The notes below the pieces were generated by a model. The model did not search any database, had not been told where the DNA came from, and was given only the letters and a program-made list of their open reading frames with translations. Positions 5,306-5,306 of a stretch of 5,306 nt of DNA are shown here, piece by piece (within the stretch, counting starts at the first letter, position 1; each line of letters starts with the position of its first letter). The translations under genes were made by a program, and so were the position numbers. The DNA lies in assembly GCA_030538175.1 (NCBI GenBank), contig JAUNUL010000214.1:1-5306 (forward strand), given 5' to 3'. This DNA is from Propionibacteriaceae bacterium (GTDB taxonomy: Bacteria; Actinomycetota; Actinomycetes; Propionibacteriales; Propionibacteriaceae).

Positions 5306-5306
5306 C

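Overview
High-G+C DNA with G/C-rich third codon positions, GTG starts, AftB-like and DUF5302 genes points to an actinobacterium. The genus cannot be fixed from the sequence. No phage, insertion sequence, CRISPR, tRNA or rRNA signal was seen. The window looks like ordinary chromosome carrying cell-envelope and small-molecule metabolism genes.

Layout. Bases 1-624 (minus strand) hold the first 208 codons of a polytopic membrane glycosyltransferase resembling the mycobacterial terminal arabinofuranosyltransferase AftB; its C-terminal part lies beyond the left edge. A 113-bp divergent intergenic region (625-737) carries a -10-like hexamer placed for a leaderless transcript of the AftB-like gene, an inverted repeat in the same promoter, and a perfect 10-bp palindrome in front of the rightward genes. 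Bases 738-2824 (plus strand) form a tight three-gene operon: a single-domain rhodanese, an HpcH/HpaI-type class II aldolase and a PfkB-family sugar kinase. Each junction has only 1 nt between stop and start. After 108 nt comes a large OatA-like membrane O-acyltransferase (2933-4984) made of an AT3 domain and an extracytoplasmic SGNH domain. Its best start is a CTG codon 6 nt after a perfect AAGGAG. The window closes with a convergent small DUF5302 gene (5261-5052, minus), whose last codons plus stop are repeated in frame just beyond its stop.

How they fit together. The aldolase and kinase suggest processing of a 2-keto-3-deoxy acid or related sugar acid, with the rhodanese as a co-expressed sulfur-transfer or redox partner; substrate and pathway cannot be read from the sequence. 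The two membrane enzymes are both cell-envelope glycan enzymes: one adds sugars from a polyprenyl-phosphate donor, the other probably adds acyl groups to a surface polysaccharide or glycolipid. No clearly new system is visible. The points most worth a second look are the CTG start, the repeated DUF5302 3' end, the leaderless promoter with its inverted repeat, and the uncharacterised rhodanese-aldolase-kinase operon.
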